Assembly: GCF_934560975.1 (NCBI RefSeq)
Contig: NZ_CAKTFO010000003.1
Span: forward strand, 124,001 to 188,000
Origin: an uncultured Sphingomonas sp.
GTDB lineage: Bacteria; Pseudomonadota; Alphaproteobacteria; Sphingomonadales; Sphingomonadaceae
Length of the DNA: 64,000 bases
Reading direction: 5' to 3'
Below the pieces are notes generated by a model. That model ran no database searches, was not told the origin of the DNA, and worked only from the letters and a program-made list of their open reading frames with translations. Made by a program: the position numbers and the translations under genes. Positions 8,741 through 17,421 of the stretch are shown here, piece by piece (position 1 is the first letter of the stretch; each line of letters begins with the position of its first letter).

Positions 8741-10813
8741 GTGGCGACCAGTTCCACCCCCGGCCATGCGGGCGAGACAAGACACAGGCGGCGGCGCTGG
8801 CTGCTCCGGATCGTGGCGGGCCTGTTCCTGCTGCTGGTCGCAGCCTGGGCGGTGCTTTACGTCACCAAGGGCCGCTTCCTGCGCGCGCCGTTCGAGCGGT
8901 TGGTGGGTGCGCAGCTGCACCGCCAGGTTCGCGTGGCCGGCGACTTCCAGCTGTTCTTCGATCCGTTCGAGATCCAGTTCCGGGCCGAAGGGCTGACGAT
9001 CTCCAACCCGGATTATGCCAGCCGTCCCCATCTGTTCCTTGGCCGCCGGGTGGAAGCGCGGATGTCGCCCTTGTCGCTGCTGCGGGACAAGTGGCGGATA
9101 CGGCGGGTCGAGCTGGCCGATGCGGCGATCGACCTGGAATGGGACCGGGCGCACCGCCACAATAGCTGGACTTTCAGCGAGAAGAAGAGCGGCAAGCCGC
9201 TCACCTTTCCCGTGATCGACCGGGCGACGCTGACCGGCACCACCCTGCGCTATCGCGACCCGCGCCTCCGCCTGATGACGGACCTGCGCTACCAGACGAT
9301 CCGGTCGGAGAACGCGCATATCGGCTCTGCCATCCGCTTCGCCGGACGCGGGCAGGTGCGGGACACGCCCTTCGTCGTCACGGGCGCGCTGCTCTCGCCC
9401 AACGCCACGGTGCAGCGCGGCCACAACCGGTTGACCGTGCGCGCCGTCGCGGCCGGCAACGTGATCCGGATGCGGGGCACCCTGCCGAGCCTGGCCGCGC
9501 TGGAGGACGTTCCGCTGCGCGTTGCGGCGAAGGGGCGCAACCTTGCCCATCTGCTCGACATTATCGGCGTCGCGGTGCCCGATACGCGGCGTTATCACTT
9601 GACCGCGCAGCTGGTGCTGCACGAGGCGGAATACCGCTTCACCAAGATGCGCGGGCGTTTCGGTGACAGTGATCTTGCCGGCGCCTTTACCGTCCACAAC
9701 GGCGAGTCGCGCGTCAGGGTCAATGCCGCGCTCACCACCCACCGGCTGGACATCGTCGATGTGGCGCCGTTCATCGGCTACAATCCGGATGCGGTCGCCA
9801 GCCGCGGGGCCGCTGCCGCCATCACCCGCGTCAAGGGCGCGCCGCGACTGCTGCCCGACGCGCCGCTGCGGATCGAGGCGCTGCGGGCTTTCGACGCCGG
9901 GCTGCGCTGGCATGTGGATACGGTCCGATCGCGCAGCGTGCCGCTGTCGGACATCGACCTGCGCCTTTCGCTCGACAACAGCCTGCTGAAGCTGAGGCCG
10001 CTCACTTTCACCATGGCGCGGGGGCGGGTGACATCCGACGTGACGATCGACGCGCGGGTCCGCCCCGCCCGCACCGTGTACGACATCCGGCTGCTGTCCA
10101 CCCGGCTCAGCCGGCTGCTGGCGGGGTTCGGCGCGATCGAGGCGGGAACGACCGGGACCGTAACGGGGCGGATTCAGCTGGTCGGCGACGGCGACAGCGT
10201 CCACGACAGCCTGTCCACGTCGCGCGGGCGGATCGCCTTCGTGCTGCCGAGCGGCACCTTCTGGATGCGCAACGTCCAGCTGGTGGAACTCGACCTCGGC
10301 GTGTTCGCGCAACGGATGCTGCAGGGCAAGCTGAAGGATCCGGTGCAGATCAATTGCGGGCTGGTCGCCTTTACCGTGCGCAACGGCACCGCCACGGCCG
10401 ACCCGATCCTGATCGACACGACCAAGAACGTGATTGCCGGCCGGGGCGGCTTTTCGTTCAAGGACGAGCGGGTGGACATCGCCATTCGCGCGGATGCCAA
10501 GAAATTCAGCCTTTTTTCCGGCCAGTCGCCGATCGGGCTGGGCGGCTATTTCGCCGCGCCGGTGATCCAGCCGTTGAGCCCGCAATTGTTCGCCCGCGTG
10601 GGCGTCGGGTTGGGGATGGCGGCGTTGCTGCCGCCCGCCGCTTTGCTCGCCTTTGTCGATCCCGGCGACGCCAAGGCGGCGGCGTGCGGCCCGGTGCTGG
10701 CCGGTGCCAATGCCGCCGCCCAGCGCACCAAGGGCGGCAGGCCGCGTGGGGATGTCGGGGCAAGCCCGCCCGCGAAGAGCCCCAAGCGCAAGAAGTTTCT
10801 GGGCTTGTTCTAG
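8741..10813 (+). CDS. AsmA-family inner-membrane-anchored protein
   Basis: A 690-residue protein with a basic N-terminus, one transmembrane helix at about residues 20-42, and a long beta-rich periplasmic region. Immediately after the helix come FERLVGAQLHRQVRVAG and LTISNPDYA-like segments typical of AsmA/TamB-related proteins, which are thought to help lipid or outer-membrane-protein transport across the periplasm. The conserved AsmA C-terminal block is present around residues 470-620 (LSTSRGRIAFVLPSG, then a DTTKNVIAGRGGFSF-like segment). The start is GTG with AGAGGGG upstream. The C-terminal tail is Lys/Arg-rich. The exact role is unknown. Confidence 0.9.
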   Translation: MATSSTPGHAGETRHRRRRWLLRIVAGLFLLLVAAWAVLYVTKGRFLRAPFERLVGAQLHRQVRVAGDFQLFFDPFEIQFRAEGLTISNPDYASRPHLFLGRRVEARMSPLSLLRDKWRIRRVELADAAIDLEWDRAHRHNSWTFSEKKSGKPLTFPVIDRATLTGTTLRYRDPRLRLMTDLRYQTIRSENAHIGSAIRFAGRGQVRDTPFVVTGALLSPNATVQRGHNRLTVRAVAAGNVIRMRGTLPSLAALEDVPLRVAAKGRNLAHLLDIIGVAVPDTRRYHLTAQLVLHEAEYRFTKMRGRFGDSDLAGAFTVHNGESRVRVNAALTTHRLDIVDVAPFIGYNPDAVASRGAAAAITRVKGAPRLLPDAPLRIEALRAFDAGLRWHVDTVRSRSVPLSDIDLRLSLDNSLLKLRPLTFTMARGRVTSDVTIDARVRPARTVYDIRLLSTRLSRLLAGFGAIEAGTTGTVTGRIQLVGDGDSVHDSLSTSRGRIAFVLPSGTFWMRNVQLVELDLGVFAQRMLQGKLKDPVQINCGLVAFTVRNGTATADPILIDTTKNVIAGRGGFSFKDERVDIAIRADAKKFSLFSGQSPIGLGGYFAAPVIQPLSPQLFARVGVGLGMAALLPPAALLAFVDPGDAKAAACGPVLAGANAAAQRTKGGRPRGDVGASPPAKSPKRKKFLGLF

Positions 10814-10816
10814 CTT

Positions 10817-10842
10817 CAGGGCGCGCCCTGGTTGAGGACCAG
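10817..10842 (+). terminator. Candidate stem-loop after the AsmA-like gene
   Basis: Four bases after the stop there is a perfect 14-nt palindrome (CAGGGCGCGCCCTG, 10817-10830), overlapping a second short stem, CTGGT/ACCAG, at 10828-10842. No clear U-tract follows, so an intrinsic terminator is only possible. Confidence 0.35.
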
Positions 10843-10901
10843 GCCTTTGCGGCTACCGGCGAAAGGTCCATATGCCACCGCGGCAGATCGGAGGATGGCG
10901 G

Positions 10902-11090
10902 ATGCAGGCCTATGAGGATGAGGAGGCGTTCCTGAAGCGACGCACCGAGGAGGAGCGGCGGAAGATGACCGAAACCTCCTGCATGGTGCGTTCCGTCCAC
11001 CAGGATCTGGTAGAGTTGTACGAGGAGCGGAGTGAGGTCGCACGGGCCGATACCGCGGCGCTTGAGGCACTGGCGGACAAGATCGCCTGA
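10902..11090 (+). CDS. Small charged helical protein, unknown function
   Basis: A 62-residue protein, very rich in Glu, Arg and Lys, predicted almost wholly helical. A perfect GGAGG sits 7 bp before the ATG at 10902, which decides that start over the in-frame ATG at 10872. There is no signal peptide or membrane segment. The heptad-like spacing of hydrophobic residues in the second half (LVELYEER...LEALADKI) suggests a coiled coil or a small helical bundle. Small proteins of this kind are common in sphingomonads, but I cannot name a family. Confidence 0.65.
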   Translation: MQAYEDEEAFLKRRTEEERRKMTETSCMVRSVHQDLVELYEERSEVARADTAALEALADKIA

Positions 11091-11162
11091 GACACCGTTT
11101 TACGTTGCGGAGCCGATCCCGCTACCCGGCGTTGGGGGAACGACCGAGCGCCGGAGATCCCC

Positions 11163-12128
11163 TTGCCAGCTTTTGACACGACACCGCCTCCCGGCCTGGA
11201 CGAGCAAAGCCGCGCCGTCCTGCAGGATCTGATCGGTTGGCTGAAGCAGGCCGGTTACGCGTTCGTCACGCCGACCCCCGCCACCCACGCGCGCGTCGTC
11301 GCGCGCAACGATGGGGCGGGCGGGCTGGCCGACGCATTCGGCTGGAACCGCACGTTCGATGGCGGGGCTGTCGATGCGGCGCTGCTCCAACGGCTGGTCG
11401 CCTGCGGGTTGGTCTGGGAAGAGGGCGATCGTTTCCGCAGCCGGATCCGCGTTTCGGCCCTGCATGGAGGCCTGTTCGCCCACTCGGCCTACCCGACGCA
11501 GGACAAGGACGCCGTCTTCCTCGGCCCGGACAGCTACCGCTTCGCCGACCTGATCCAGCGCGAGTTGGCGCGCTGCCCCCGGGGGGAGGGCGCTCACTTG
11601 GTCGATATCGGCGCGGGCGCGGGCGTGGGGGCGATCGTCGCCAGCCGCTGCTGCCCTGACCTGGCCATCACCATGACCGACATCAACCCGAAGGCAATCG
11701 CGTTCGCGCGGATCAATGCCCGGGCGGCGGGGGTCGCGGCCGATTTCGTGCTGGCGGATACGCTGGCGCCAGTGGAGGGCGCGCTCGACATCGTGCTGGC
11801 CAATCCACCCTACATCATCGACGAGGACAAGCGCGATTATCGCGACGGCGGCGGGATGCACGGCGCGGCGGTCGCGTTCGGCATGGCGCAGGACGCCACC
11901 GCCCGGCTGGCGCCGCAGGGCCGCTTCATCCTCTATACGGGCAGCGCCATCCTCGACGGGGCGGACCCGTTGCGGGGGCGCCTGGCGGAACTCGCCACCG
12001 AACGCGGCTGCACCCTCCACTATCGCGAGATCGATCCGGACGTGTTCGGGGAGGAGTTGGACAACGCCGCTTATGCGGACGTGGACCGGATCGCCTTGGT
12101 CTCGGCCGTGATGGAACGACGGGCGTGA
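11163..12128 (+). CDS. Class I SAM-dependent methyltransferase with NPPY motif
   Basis: Predicted methyltransferase of the small-domain type, like PrmC or N6-adenine/ glutamine methyltransferases. Residues 1-120 form a separate N-terminal domain; the SAM-binding site DIGAGAGVGAI starts near residue 147 and the catalytic NPPY is at 214-217. NPPY indicates methylation of a planar amide or amine nitrogen (Gln or adenine); the substrate is not evident. The start is TTG with GGAG six bases upstream, and no good ATG exists before the domain. The stop precedes the GTG of the next gene by 4 bp. It is not prmC by context, since prfA is not adjacent. Confidence 0.85.
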   Translation: MPAFDTTPPPGLDEQSRAVLQDLIGWLKQAGYAFVTPTPATHARVVARNDGAGGLADAFGWNRTFDGGAVDAALLQRLVACGLVWEEGDRFRSRIRVSALHGGLFAHSAYPTQDKDAVFLGPDSYRFADLIQRELARCPRGEGAHLVDIGAGAGVGAIVASRCCPDLAITMTDINPKAIAFARINARAAGVAADFVLADTLAPVEGALDIVLANPPYIIDEDKRDYRDGGGMHGAAVAFGMAQDATARLAPQGRFILYTGSAILDGADPLRGRLAELATERGCTLHYREIDPDVFGEELDNAAYADVDRIALVSAVMERRA

Positions 12129-12132
12129 GCCG

Positions 12133-13365
12133 GTGAGCGCCGCATCCGGCGAAGGGCGGGCCAAAGGCGGTCCGCGACCGTTCCTGCTGCTGCTCGGACT
12201 AGCCATCGGGCTGGTCGGCGGCGCGGTGAGCAGCGGTGCGGTCCGCGACGTCGTGCTGGCGGTGGCGCGGCCGGTCGGCGCGCTGTGGTTGGACGCGCTG
12301 ACCATGACGGTGGTGCCGCTGGTGTTCGGCCTGCTGGTGACCGGCACCGCTGGCGCTTCGCGCAGCGCGGCCGCGGGCCCGGTCACGATCCGGGCCTTGG
12401 CGTGGTTTGCCATCATCCTGACCGTCGCCTGCCTGGTCGCCGCTTTCCTGGCGGAGGGGTTGCTGAGTGCCTGGCCGGTGGTCGCGGGCACGCTGGACGC
12501 CGGCGCGGCGGGGCCGCTGCCCGCCGCCGCGCCATCCGGCGAATGGTATCATTCCATCATCCCGGCCAACCCGATCAAGGCCGCCGCCGACACCGCAATG
12601 GTGCCGCTGGTCGTGTTCGCCTTGCTGTTCGGCTTCGCCATATCTCGGCTCGAAACCGCCTCCGCCGATGCCCTGCTGCGGCCGACCGGCGCGTTGGTGG
12701 AGGCGATGCTGGTGCTGGTCCGCTGGGTGCTGCGGGTCGGGCCGATCGGGGTGGCGGCCCTGGCCTTTGCCTCCGCCGCCAGCCTGGGCGCGGGGATCTT
12801 CGGAACCCTGGGCCAATATGTGGTAGTGGTATCGGTCGTCTGTCTGTCGGCAACGCTGGCGGCCTATATCTGGGTCGCGCTCGCCGGACGGGAGTCGCCG
12901 ATCGCGTTCGCCCGGGCGGCGGCACCGGTGCAGGCGGTCGCGCTAGGCACCCAATCGTCGCTGGCGAGCCTGCCGGTGATGGTGGAGGCGGCGGCCCGGT
13001 TGCAGATACGCGAGGACACGGCGGGGATAGTGCTGCCTCTGGCCGTGTCTTTGTTCCGCGCCGCCAGCGCCGCCGCCAACGTGGCGGTGACGATCTACCT
13101 TGCCCACATGAACGGGATCGCGCCCGACATCGGCCTCTTGGTGCTGGCGGCCTTGGTGGCGGTGCCGGTCAGCTTGGGCGCGGTCGGGCTGCCGGCGCAA
13201 GTGTCCTTCTTTGCGACAATCGCTCCCGTCTGCCTGGCGATCGGGGTGCCGGTAACGGCGTTGCCGCTGCTTCTGGCGATCGAGGCCCTGCCCGATCTGT
13301 TCCGTACTCTGGGCAACGTCACCAACGATCTGGCGGTCGCGCGCATCGTGTCGCGGGGTGACTGA
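12133..13365 (+). CDS. Dicarboxylate/amino acid:cation symporter (DAACS family)
   Basis: A 410-residue, strongly hydrophobic inner-membrane protein with about eight helices plus the re-entrant hairpins of the glutamate/dicarboxylate-proton or sodium symporter fold. The serine-rich hairpin LGTQSSLASLP and the later helix SLFRAASAAANVAV mark the family. Substrate is likely an acidic amino acid or C4-dicarboxylate, but cannot be read from sequence. The GTG at 12133 follows the methyltransferase stop by 4 bp, so the two are probably cotranscribed. Confidence 0.9.
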   Translation: MSAASGEGRAKGGPRPFLLLLGLAIGLVGGAVSSGAVRDVVLAVARPVGALWLDALTMTVVPLVFGLLVTGTAGASRSAAAGPVTIRALAWFAIILTVACLVAAFLAEGLLSAWPVVAGTLDAGAAGPLPAAAPSGEWYHSIIPANPIKAAADTAMVPLVVFALLFGFAISRLETASADALLRPTGALVEAMLVLVRWVLRVGPIGVAALAFASAASLGAGIFGTLGQYVVVVSVVCLSATLAAYIWVALAGRESPIAFARAAAPVQAVALGTQSSLASLPVMVEAAARLQIREDTAGIVLPLAVSLFRAASAAANVAVTIYLAHMNGIAPDIGLLVLAALVAVPVSLGAVGLPAQVSFFATIAPVCLAIGVPVTALPLLLAIEALPDLFRTLGNVTNDLAVARIVSRGD

Positions 13366-13448
13366 CGGGTGGCGAACGACCAGAACAGGCTGGACACACT
13401 CTTCCCAAGCGCGACCCGATCATGGTCGCCCGGCGAAAGGACAAGATC

Positions 13449-14462
13449 ATGGCATTGAAGGATATCCTGCTGGGCAAGCTCGGCTTCGGGGCGGCCCCGT
13501 TGGGCAACATGTTCCGCGACATTCCGCAGGAGGAGGCGCTGGCGACGGTGGACGCCGCGTGGAGTAACGGCATCCGCTATTACGACAATGCCCCATTCTA
13601 CGGCGCAGGGCTGGCGGAGCTGCGCATGGGCGAGGCCTTGGTCGGCAAGCCGCGCGACCAGTACGTCATCAGCACCAAGGTCGGCCGGCTTATCCTGGAC
13701 GAGATGGAAGATGTCAGCGCGCGCGAGCAGGGCGAAAAGGCCGGGGTGTTCGCTTACGGCCGCGCCAACACGGTGGTCAACGATTATGGCTATGACGCGA
13801 CGTTGCGGTCGATCGAGGGCAGTCTGGAGCGGCTGCGCACCGACCGTATCGACATCGCCTTTGTCCACGATCTCGCCCGCGATTTCTGGGGCGATCAGTG
13901 GATCGCCCGGTTCGAGGAAGCACGCACGGGTGCGTTCCGCGCGCTCGACCGGTTGCGTGACGAGGGCGTGATCAAGGCCTGGGGCCTTGGCGTCAACCTG
14001 TGCGAGCCGATCGAGACGTTGCTCGACCTGAAGGAGCCGCGGCCCGACTGCTTCCTGCTTGCCGGACGCTATACCTTGCTCGACCATGCCCGCGCGCTCC
14101 AGCGGGTAATGCCGGCGGTGGCGGAACGCGGGCTCGGCATCGTCGTCGGCGGGCCCTACAGTTCCGGTGCGCTCGTTGGCGGGCCGAACTTCGAATATGC
14201 CCCGGCCAGCCCCGCCATCCTCGACACGGTCGCGCGGATCAAGGCGATCGCCGACCGGCATGGGGTCAGCATGAAGGCGGCCGGGCTGCAATTCTCGCTT
14301 GCCAATCCGGCGGTGGCGGCGGTGATTCCGGGCGCGAGCCGACCGGGCCGGATCGCGGAGGATCGCGCGGCGCTGGAGGAGACAATCCCCGCCGGCTTCT
14401 GGCAGGACCTGCGCGCTGCTGGCTTGGTCGACACCGCCGCCCCTTTGCCGGTCCCGCTTTAA
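13449..14462 (+). CDS. Aldo/keto reductase (aldose dehydrogenase-like subgroup)
   Basis: An NAD(P)-dependent (beta/alpha)8 oxidoreductase of 337 residues. The catalytic tetrad is visible as D46, Y51, K77 and H140 (in YDNAPFYG, ISTKVG and FVHDL). The FVHDL version and the overall layout fit the subgroup containing D-threo-aldose 1-dehydrogenase (L-fucose dehydrogenase) and pyridoxal dehydrogenase; the substrate is unproven. The ATG at 13449 has AAAGGA upstream and is preferred to the in-frame ATG at 13422. It is related to the aldo/keto reductase at 22318-23322, with the same FVHDL motif. Confidence 0.9.
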   Translation: MALKDILLGKLGFGAAPLGNMFRDIPQEEALATVDAAWSNGIRYYDNAPFYGAGLAELRMGEALVGKPRDQYVISTKVGRLILDEMEDVSAREQGEKAGVFAYGRANTVVNDYGYDATLRSIEGSLERLRTDRIDIAFVHDLARDFWGDQWIARFEEARTGAFRALDRLRDEGVIKAWGLGVNLCEPIETLLDLKEPRPDCFLLAGRYTLLDHARALQRVMPAVAERGLGIVVGGPYSSGALVGGPNFEYAPASPAILDTVARIKAIADRHGVSMKAAGLQFSLANPAVAAVIPGASRPGRIAEDRAALEETIPAGFWQDLRAAGLVDTAAPLPVPL

Positions 14463-14476
14463 CTGCTGGGGCCGGG

Positions 14477-14492
14477 GCGGCGGCGCCGCCGC
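14477..14492. repeat. Perfect 16-nt palindrome in intergenic gap
   Basis: GCGGCGGC followed directly by its reverse complement, between the aldo/keto reductase stop and the next small gene. It could form part of a terminator hairpin, but no U-tract follows and GC-rich triplet runs arise easily here. Confidence 0.3.
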
Positions 14493-14551
14493 GCGGCAAT
14501 GGCCCGGCAAAGGCGCTTGATCCCCATGCCGGCCTGATGGCAGGAGGCTTC

Positions 14552-14920
14552 ATGCATCCCCATACGCGCGCCATCGTCGCGGCCTCCGCGCACGCAATCG
14601 TCACCGGCCAGAAGGTCGCCGGCCTCTACGACCACGCAGCCGGTCAGCATCTGCGGATCGCGGCCGAATGTCGCGGCGATCGCGTCCAGGCGCTGGACGG
14701 TGGCCGCCAGGCGACGTTCGGCGGCACCCTGCCTGAATTGCATGACGCGGGCGACAAGTCCTTCATCTCGTTCGAGGTCGATGGTTCCACCGTCCGGGGC
14801 TATGATCGCGGGTCGGCCGGCTTCTACGTGGCCGAGGTGCGCGACGGCGTGGTGCAGCTGTTCGATCAGAGCGAAAGCACCTGGTTTGCCTTCACCATGC
14901 AGGTGACCGACCAACGCTGA
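14552..14920 (+). CDS. Hypothetical 122-residue protein
   Basis: I do not recognise a family. The ATG at 14552 has a very strong AGGAGG four bases upstream, so it is efficiently translated. The first 50 residues are mixed alpha/beta (HTRAIVAASAHAIVTG); the second half is beta-rich with repeated short acidic/hydrophobic strands (FEVDGSTVRGYD, VAEVRDGVVQLFD). No signal peptide, cysteine pairs or membrane helix are seen, so it is a likely soluble cytoplasmic protein. It ends 15 bp before the convergent gmd stop. Confidence 0.7.
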   Translation: MHPHTRAIVAASAHAIVTGQKVAGLYDHAAGQHLRIAAECRGDRVQALDGGRQATFGGTLPELHDAGDKSFISFEVDGSTVRGYDRGSAGFYVAEVRDGVVQLFDQSESTWFAFTMQVTDQR

Positions 14921-14935
14921 TCCGTCCTGGCCCGC

Positions 14936-16087
14936 TCACGCGGCGGGCCGCGCCGCCGCCGCGATGGTGGCCGGGTCGAAAGTCCGCCCGATCAGCGCGG
15001 CATCGGGCAAATCCATGTCCGCCCGCTGCGGCATGGTGGCGAAGCTGGCGGCCAGGCTGTCGCGGCGCTGCCGTTCCCGTTTCAGGTCCGCCTGCACCAT
15101 GATGGCGCAGAGTTCCTTGACCGAAGTCTTGGGACGCCAGCCCAGCACGCGCTCGGCCTTGCCGGGATCGCCCAGCAGGTAATCGACCTCCGCCGGACGT
15201 TGAAAAGCGGGATCGACATGGACGAGTTCCCGGCCGGTGGCAGCGCAATGACCGCGCTCGGCGGCACCCTCGCCACGCCACTCCAGCGGCAGGCCGACCG
15301 CCTCGAACGCCGTGTCGGCAAAGGCGCGGACCGTGCTGGAGGTGTTGGTGGCGAGCACGAACGTGTCCGGCTTGTCGGCCTGGAGGATGGCCCAGATCCC
15401 CTCCACGAAGTCGCCGGCAAAGCCCCAGTCGCGCCGTGCGTCGAGGTTGCCGAGCGCCAGTTTCTCGCTGCTGCCGAGCTTGATCGCGGCGGCGGCGGCG
15501 GTGATCTTGCGGGTCACGAACTCCTCGCCGCGCAAGGGGGATTCGTGGTTAAACAGAATGCCGATGCCCGCGAACATGTCGTAGGATTCCCGGAAGTTGA
15601 TCGTCATCCAGTGGGCGAACACCTTTGCCACGCCATAAGGGCTGCGTGGATAAAGCGGCGTGGCCTCCGTCTGCGGGACGGTCTGCACCTTGCCGAACAT
15701 CTCCGCCGATGATGCCTGGTAGAAGCGGATGCGCGGGTTCACCGTGCGGATCGCCTCCAGCATGTTCAACACACCCAGTCCGGTGATCAGCGACGTCTGC
15801 GTGGGCTGGTCGAACGAGCTGCCGACAAAGGTCTGCGCGCCGAGATTGTAGACCTCGTCGGGCTCGCACCGTTCCATCAGGCGGAACGCGCCGCCCGAGT
15901 CCGTGATGTCATGGTTGATCAGGTGCAGATGTTCGTGCCCGAACATGCCGAGATAGCGCAGCCGCCAGAAGTCGGTCGAACTGGACCGGCGATAGGTCCC
16001 ATAGACCCTATAGCCCTTTTGCAGCAGCAGCCGGGCCATATAGGCTCCGTCCTGCCCGGTGATGCCCGTGATCAGCGCCGTTTTCAC
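14936..16087 (-). CDS. gmd: GDP-mannose 4,6-dehydratase
   Basis: Converts GDP-D-mannose to GDP-4-keto-6-deoxy-D-mannose, the precursor of GDP-L-fucose, GDP-D-rhamnose and GDP-perosamine. A 383-residue extended SDR: NADP-binding GITGQDG (8-14), the RRSSS phosphate-binding loop (33-37), catalytic SSAE (126-129) and YxxxK at Y151/K155. The start is GTG at 16087 with AAGGAG six bases upstream. The ~40-residue C-terminal tail beyond the SDR fold is longer than in E. coli. No reductase or epimerase (Fcl/Rmd) lies next to it, so the final sugar is undetermined. The glycosyltransferase upstream is on the same strand, 53 bp away. Confidence 0.95.
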   Translation of the reverse strand: MKTALITGITGQDGAYMARLLLQKGYRVYGTYRRSSSTDFWRLRYLGMFGHEHLHLINHDITDSGGAFRLMERCEPDEVYNLGAQTFVGSSFDQPTQTSLITGLGVLNMLEAIRTVNPRIRFYQASSAEMFGKVQTVPQTEATPLYPRSPYGVAKVFAHWMTINFRESYDMFAGIGILFNHESPLRGEEFVTRKITAAAAAIKLGSSEKLALGNLDARRDWGFAGDFVEGIWAILQADKPDTFVLATNTSSTVRAFADTAFEAVGLPLEWRGEGAAERGHCAATGRELVHVDPAFQRPAEVDYLLGDPGKAERVLGWRPKTSVKELCAIMVQADLKRERQRRDSLAASFATMPQRADMDLPDAALIGRTFDPATIAAAARPAA

Positions 16088-16140
16088 ATCATGCTCCTTC
16101 CGGAGGGGAGGGGGGAGGGGGCGACAGGCGGTGCCGCCGC

Positions 16141-17421
16141 TCACGCGACCGACTGCATCGCTGGCTCGCCAAGCGGGTGGGCGAAGGCGGGTGCCGCGGC
16201 GGCGGGCGCATGGGGGAAGAGCCGGTCGACGCCATCGAACACGCCGTCGTCCGGCGTGGCCACCGGTGCGGCCGGGAACAGGGCCTGGGTCTTCTGCGCG
16301 GACAGGCGCTGCTGGTGCGCCGTCCAGGCCGCGCGGACGAACTGGCCGAAATCGTGGCGGAAGCGTCGGGTGGAGAAGCGTTCGGCATGGGCGCGGATCC
16401 GTTGCGGATCGAACGTGTCCGCCGGTAAAGCCTCGAACGTGTCCACTACCGCGCAGATCGCGTCGGCCGTCTGCTCCTTGAAGTGCAATCCGGTGACGCC
16501 GTCGATCACGGTCTCGCTCGCACCGCCGCGCTCGAACGCCAGCACCGGCGTACCGCAAGCCGCCGCCTCCAGCGGAGCGATGCCGAAATCCTCCTCCGAT
16601 GCGAAGATGAAGGCCTTGGCCTGTTGCAGATGCCGTTTCAGCACGGCGAACTCTTGGAAGCCCAGGACCGAGACATTGTCGGTCGCCAGCGCCTTGATCC
16701 GCTTGAACTGCGGCCCGGTGCCGATCACCACCAACTTGCGGTCGGGCATCCGCGCGAAGGCTTCCACGATCAGGTGCAGTTTCTTGTACGGCACCATGCG
16801 CGAGGCGGTGAGGTAATAATCCTGCCGCTCTCCCCCGATCACGAAGGCATCCACGTCGACATTGGGGTAGATGACGGTCGACGCGCGCCGGTAGACCTTG
16901 TGGATGCGCCGGGCGATGTAGCTGGAACAGGCGATGAAGTGATCGACGCTGAACGCCGTGCGCGTGTCCCACAGGCGCATGCGGTGAAAGATCCAGCGCG
17001 CCATTCCGCCGGTCAGCCCGCGCGAAAGATTCGATTCCTCCAGATATTGGTTCTGCAGATCCCACGCATAGCGCATCGGGCTGTAGCAGTAGCAGATGTG
17101 CAGCTGGTCGGGCCCGACGATCACGCCTTTTGCGACCGAATGGCAGTTGGAGATGATCACGTCGTAGCCCGATAGATCGTGTTGCTCCACCGCCATCGGC
17201 ATCAGCGGCAGCAGATGTTTGTACAGGCTGCGGATGAACGGGAAGCGTTGCAGCGTGGTCGTCTTGGGATGCCGCCCGCCAAGCTTGTCGCGGTCTTGAT
17301 CCGGCAAGAAGTCGATCAAGCAGAACAGGTCGGCTTGTGGAAATTCGGCCAATATCTCGGCCAGCACCTTTTCGGAACCGGCATAGGTCGTCAGCCATTC
17401 ATGCACGACAGCGATTTTCAT
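16141..17421 (-). CDS. Glycosyltransferase family 4 (mannosyltransferase-like)
   Basis: A GT-B fold retaining glycosyltransferase of 426 residues for exopolysaccharide or O-antigen assembly at the cytoplasmic face. N-terminal acceptor domain starts MKIAVVHEWL; the GPMRYAW-like CYSPMRYAWD segment (112-121) is shared with WbaZ/WbdC-type mannosyltransferases. The C-terminal donor domain carries the E-x7-E motif EEDFGIAPLE (276-285). The last 60 residues are Ala/Pro-rich and probably disordered. The ATG at 17421 is the natural start. It is probably cotranscribed with gmd, so a GDP-mannose-derived donor is a reasonable guess. Confidence 0.9.
   Translation of the reverse strand: MKIAVVHEWLTTYAGSEKVLAEILAEFPQADLFCLIDFLPDQDRDKLGGRHPKTTTLQRFPFIRSLYKHLLPLMPMAVEQHDLSGYDVIISNCHSVAKGVIVGPDQLHICYCYSPMRYAWDLQNQYLEESNLSRGLTGGMARWIFHRMRLWDTRTAFSVDHFIACSSYIARRIHKVYRRASTVIYPNVDVDAFVIGGERQDYYLTASRMVPYKKLHLIVEAFARMPDRKLVVIGTGPQFKRIKALATDNVSVLGFQEFAVLKRHLQQAKAFIFASEEDFGIAPLEAAACGTPVLAFERGGASETVIDGVTGLHFKEQTADAICAVVDTFEALPADTFDPQRIRAHAERFSTRRFRHDFGQFVRAAWTAHQQRLSAQKTQALFPAAPVATPDDGVFDGVDRLFPHAPAAAAPAFAHPLGEPAMQSVA

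Noticed and set aside
14936..17398. One 820-residue fusion covering gmd and the glycosyltransferase
   Set aside because: The N-terminal part is a wrong-frame reading of the glycosyltransferase; Gmd begins at the GTG at 16087 with its own AAGGAG site.
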